Source: Allobrachymonas sp.
GTDB lineage: Bacteria > Pseudomonadota > Gammaproteobacteria > Burkholderiales > Burkholderiaceae_C
DNA length: 8,700 nt
Assembly (NCBI GenBank): GCA_030538335.1
Contig: JAUNUE010000065.1
Location: 1-8,700, forward strand
Direction of reading: 5' to 3'
The notes beneath the pieces were generated by a model. That model worked only from the letters and a program-made list of their open reading frames with translations, searched no databases and was not told the origin of the DNA. Shown here one piece after another: positions 6,814 to 8,700 of this stretch (the stretch's first letter is position 1; each line of letters starts with the position of its first letter). A program made the translations under genes and the position numbers.

Positions 6814-7692
6814 TCAATTGCCAACAAAATTGGCGTACTGGGGCTGGCCAATGGTGGCGTACATCTTGCGCACGTAGTTGTAATCGGCGTCCTTGATGTT
6901 GGGAATGAAGGCCATTCCCTTGAACTTCTGGTTCTCGTCCGGCCCTTGCAGCACGGCTGCGATCAGCGCATCCGAGTTTTCGGAGAACACCTTCTTCATC
7001 AGGGCTACCTGCGCATCCGGCACGTGAGGGCCGGCAAGCAGAACGTCGTTGGGCAAGTCACGCCCGCGCGCCACCACCTTGAAAACCTGGTCGGAAAATT
7101 TTTTCGTCAGACCGGGCACATCGGTGCGGTTTACACCAATAGCGGCGACTTCGCCGCGCTTCATGGCTTCGACCGCCACATTGCGGTTGACGTGGACGAT
7201 CTGCACGTCCTTGCCCGGCTTCAAGCCCATGTCGGCCAGTAACTGGATCGGGGCCAGATGGCGCGACGTGGAGCCCACATCGCCCAAGGCAACTTTTTTG
7301 CCCTTGAGGTCGTTCATTGAATCGATGCCTGTGCTTTGCAGCGTGACGATCGAGCCGTAGTAGTCAGGGCGGCTGAAGCCCACCACCAGCTTGGCGTTGC
7401 TGCGCTTTTTGAAAACCACATATTCGGCCGGGCCAGTCAGTACCAGATCGACTCTTTTGGCATTGAGGGCCTCCACAGCAGCGGTACGGTTGGGCACCGG
7501 GAACAACTCGATCGGCATGCCGGATTTTTCAGAAAGCAATTTCTGCAGCGGCGCATATTCGCGCTGCAGGTTTTCAAGACCGACGATGTCAGTCACTGCC
7601 ATGCGCAGGCTTTGGGCCTGCACCGTTACGGTGGTGAATGCCGTGGTCAGCAGCACGCTCGCTGCCAGCAGGCCTTTGATGAAGCGGTTCAT
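6814..7692 (-). CDS. phnD: PhnD-family periplasmic binding protein of a phosphonate-type ABC importer
   Basis: Captures the ligand in the periplasm for PhnE/PhnC; 292 residues, somewhat shorter than E. coli PhnD (about 338). A Sec signal peptide is clear: MNRFIKG, a hydrophobic core at about 8-22, then a VQA-Q cleavage site after residue 26. The mature protein shows the type 2 periplasmic-binding fold of the phosphate/phosphite/phosphonate family: VDLVLTGPAEYVVF (81-94), RPDYYGSIV (108-116), and the oxyanion-binding serine/threonine cluster GSTSRHLAP (140-148), where S141-T142-S143 correspond to the family STS. The region after it, HVNRNVAVEAMKRGEVAAIGVN, lacks the acidic residues most PhnD proteins carry there, so the ligand may not be an aminophosphonate. 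The frame extends to a TTG at 7722, but the ATG at 7692 was chosen because it has AGGA seven bases upstream in the message and begins the signal peptide. It is the first gene of phnD-phnC-phnE. Phosphite or another phosphonate is possible. Confidence 0.93.
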   Translation of the reverse strand: MNRFIKGLLAASVLLTTAFTTVTVQAQSLRMAVTDIVGLENLQREYAPLQKLLSEKSGMPIELFPVPNRTAAVEALNAKRVDLVLTGPAEYVVFKKRSNAKLVVGFSRPDYYGSIVTLQSTGIDSMNDLKGKKVALGDVGSTSRHLAPIQLLADMGLKPGKDVQIVHVNRNVAVEAMKRGEVAAIGVNRTDVPGLTKKFSDQVFKVVARGRDLPNDVLLAGPHVPDAQVALMKKVFSENSDALIAAVLQGPDENQKFKGMAFIPNIKDADYNYVRKMYATIGQPQYANFVGN

Positions 7693-7698
7693 GGTGAT

Positions 7699-7737
7699 TT
7701 CCTGAGGAACTTGTTTAGACAAGTGGATTCTCAGGAA
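7699..7737 (-). repeat. Nested inverted repeat in the phnD leader, covering the ribosome binding site
   Basis: Perfect 8-base outer arms TTCCTGAG (7699-7706) and CTCAGGAA (7730-7737) enclose the 16-base palindrome at 7709-7724. In the minus-strand message the same bases could form a two-tier hairpin, with an outer stem of 8 pairs, a small asymmetric internal loop (5 and 2 bases), an inner stem of 6 pairs and a four-base loop. The 3' outer arm contains the phnD Shine-Dalgarno AGGA (7700-7703 on the plus strand), which would be hidden when folded. The repeat is seen directly; the control role is inferred. Confidence 0.6.
7709..7724. promoter_or_regulatory. Operator 1: HutC/PhnF-like GntR-type palindrome in front of phnD
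   Basis: A perfect palindrome with six-base arms, ACTTGT and ACAAGT, around a TTAG centre. The core GTTTAGAC fits the GTxTAxAC pattern known for operators of the HutC subfamily of GntR regulators, to which phosphonate repressor PhnF belongs. It lies 17-32 bases upstream of the phnD ATG and downstream of the predicted phnD transcription start, where a bound repressor would block elongation or initiation. It matches operator 2 at 13 of 16 positions. Confidence 0.6.
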
Positions 7738-7742
7738 TGCAT

Positions 7743-7771
7743 ATGAAAGTTTGATGTCGCATCCATCTCAA
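7743..7771 (-). promoter_or_regulatory. Candidate promoter of phnDCE
   Basis: On the minus strand TTGAGA (7766-7771, 5 of 6 to the -35 consensus) is separated by 17 bases from TTTCAT (7743-7748, 4 of 6 to the -10). Transcription would begin near 7736, at the outer edge of the nested inverted repeat, giving a leader of about 44 bases. A CTGTCAT heptamer (minus strand, 7776-7782) lies just upstream and, with TTGAGAT after a four-base gap, resembles a degenerate Pho box (11 of 14). Confidence 0.35.
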
Positions 7772-7775
7772 AACC

Positions 7776-7799
7776 ATGACAGCTTTAAAAAACTGTCAT
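7776..7799. repeat. Inverted pair of CTGTCAT heptamers (Pho-box half-sites) between phnD and phnM
   Basis: ATGACAG (7776-7782) and CTGTCAT (7793-7799) are perfect inverted arms around an AT-only stretch with one C. CTGTCAT is the half-site of the PhoB-binding Pho box, which is normally a direct repeat at 11-base spacing. Here one heptamer faces each divergent gene. On the minus strand a second, weaker repeat (TTGAGAT, 4 of 7) stands at the correct 11-base spacing; on the plus strand no second repeat is seen. PhoB control is therefore possible but unproven. Confidence 0.4.
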
Positions 7800-7820
7800 A
7801 TCAGCAAGGCACGATAGGCA

Positions 7821-7836
7821 ACTTATCTAGACAAAT
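7821..7836. promoter_or_regulatory. Operator 2: HutC/PhnF-like GntR-type palindrome in front of the PhnM-like gene
   Basis: ACTTATCTAGACAAAT matches operator 1 at 13 of 16 positions, with the symmetric centre TCTAGA and core ATCTAGAC, one base from the GTxTAxAC pattern of HutC/PhnF-type regulators. It ends six bases before the ATG of the amidohydrolase gene, occupying the place of the ribosome binding site; no Shine-Dalgarno is visible there. Paired with operator 1, it suggests one repressor controls both divergent units. Confidence 0.55.
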
Positions 7837-7842
7837 TGCACC

Positions 7843-8700
7843 ATGACCCAGCCGCATCAAAAATTCGCCATCGCCCATGCAAAAGTATTATTGCCACAAG
7901 GCTTTGAACCTGAAGCTGTTGTCGTCGTAGAAGACGGAAAAATTACCGATATCAGTGCAAACGCGGGGGCATTACCGGTAGTGGATGCCCAGGGGCTTTG
8001 GTTGCTGCCCGGCATGGTGGACGTGCATGGCGACGCCTTTGAGCGCCAGTTCATGCCGCGGCCTGGTGTGCAGTTCGGGCTGGAGCTGGCCCTGGCCGAC
8101 AACGACCGGCAGTTGTGCAGCAACGGCATTTCAACTGCCTACTATGGTGTGACCCATTCGTGGGAGCCGGGTCTTCGCAGCACAGCCAGCACGCAAGCAT
8201 TTGTCGAAGCGCTGCAACGCATGCGCCCTCATTTGCGGTCTGACAGCAAGCTCCACCTGCGCCACGAAACTTTCCATCTCGACGGCGAAGCCCTCATCCT
8301 GGACTATCTGCGCAACGGCGCAATCGACCTGCTGGCCTTCAACGACCACGCGATGGAAGTAAAGAAAAAGCTGCGCCAACCGCTGGATGCGGCCGTATTC
8401 CTGCAACGCACGGGAACCAGCCAGCAGGCTCTGGAATCAGAAGTGGAGCGCATCCTGGCGCGAAAGGATGCCGTTCCCGCATCCCTTGCGCGGCTGGCCG
8501 CCACGGCGGTGGAGCACGGCGTGGTGATCTTGTCGCATGACGACCCCGATCCGCAAACGCACCAGTATTTCCACGTACTGGGCAGCCGCATCTGTGAGTT
8601 TCCCCTGAGCCGCGAAACCGCAGAGGCCGCACGTTCGGCAGGGGATGCGATTGTTTTTGGCGCCCCCAACATCATCCGCGGGGGCAGCCACAAAAGCACC
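7843..8700 (+). CDS. phnM: PhnM-like amidohydrolase, N-terminal 286 residues (3' end beyond window)
   Basis: Member of the amidohydrolase superfamily close to PhnM, which in the C-P lyase pathway removes pyrophosphate from alpha-D-ribose 1-methylphosphonate 5-triphosphate. The frame is open from the ATG at 7843 to the right edge; about 95 residues of a protein near 380 long are missing. An N-terminal beta-sandwich segment (about 8-50) leads to LLPGMVDVHGDAF (54-66), whose H62-x-D64 matches the PhnM H-x-D variant of the amidohydrolase HxH metal motif. Then come LHLRHE (137-142), FNDH (166-169), SHDDPDPQTH (231-240), CEFP (251-254) and FGAPNIIRGGSH (272-283), all recognisable PhnM landmarks. 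Against this, the MDHSPGQRQF block of E. coli PhnM is replaced by FNDHAMEVKKKL, and HTDN by HGDAFERQ, so this is a divergent subgroup. It is divergent from phnDCE with a shared control region and a matching operator directly in front. The family is secure; the exact substrate is not. Confidence 0.85.
   Translation, partial: MTQPHQKFAIAHAKVLLPQGFEPEAVVVVEDGKITDISANAGALPVVDAQGLWLLPGMVDVHGDAFERQFMPRPGVQFGLELALADNDRQLCSNGISTAYYGVTHSWEPGLRSTASTQAFVEALQRMRPHLRSDSKLHLRHETFHLDGEALILDYLRNGAIDLLAFNDHAMEVKKKLRQPLDAAVFLQRTGTSQQALESEVERILARKDAVPASLARLAATAVEHGVVILSHDDPDPQTHQYFHVLGSRICEFPLSRETAEAARSAGDAIVFGAPNIIRGGSHKST

Overview
The window is GC-rich bacterial DNA with dense gene packing. Protein types and codon bias (strong G/C third positions) fit a betaproteobacterium, most likely Burkholderiales and perhaps Comamonadaceae. 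The lineage is inferred from protein resemblance and composition only; no rRNA or other taxonomic marker is present. Eight protein genes are supported, two of them cut by the window edges. I see no tRNA, rRNA, insertion sequence or CRISPR array.

Left part (1-2907, minus strand): three genes read right to left in the order lplT (lysophospholipid flippase), an EamA/DMT-family permease, and trpS (tryptophanyl-tRNA synthetase, 3' end outside the window). lplT and the EamA gene overlap by four bases, and only 61 bases without an obvious terminator separate the EamA gene from trpS, so they look like one transcript. A minus-strand DUF1275/YoaK-family membrane protein (3124-3888) lies behind them.

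Middle (3889-5238): an unusually AT-rich divergent spacer of 345 bases (28% GC over 3901-4080 by direct count) separates the DUF1275 gene from a plus-strand long-form Sua5/TsaC gene. It contains a very good sigma70-type promoter facing the DUF1275 gene and a reasonable one facing tsaC. Sua5/TsaC makes threonylcarbamoyl-AMP for the t6A37 tRNA modification.

Right part (5241-8700): a phosphonate-type ABC importer operon, phnD-phnC-phnE (binding protein, ATPase, permease), is transcribed on the minus strand. It diverges from a plus-strand PhnM-like amidohydrolase that runs off the right edge. The 150-base divergent control region is rich in structure. It holds two 16-base palindromes matching each other at 13 of 16 positions, each with a GTxTAxAC-like core typical of HutC/PhnF-type GntR repressors. 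One lies just in front of each gene. It also holds an inverted pair of CTGTCAT heptamers (the Pho-box half-site) and a nested inverted repeat whose RNA form would bury the phnD ribosome binding site. The transporter and amidohydrolase are probably co-regulated in organophosphorus uptake and use. Both the binding protein and the amidohydrolase depart from the E. coli C-P lyase versions at characteristic positions, so substrate and reaction should not be assumed to be those of the classical pathway.
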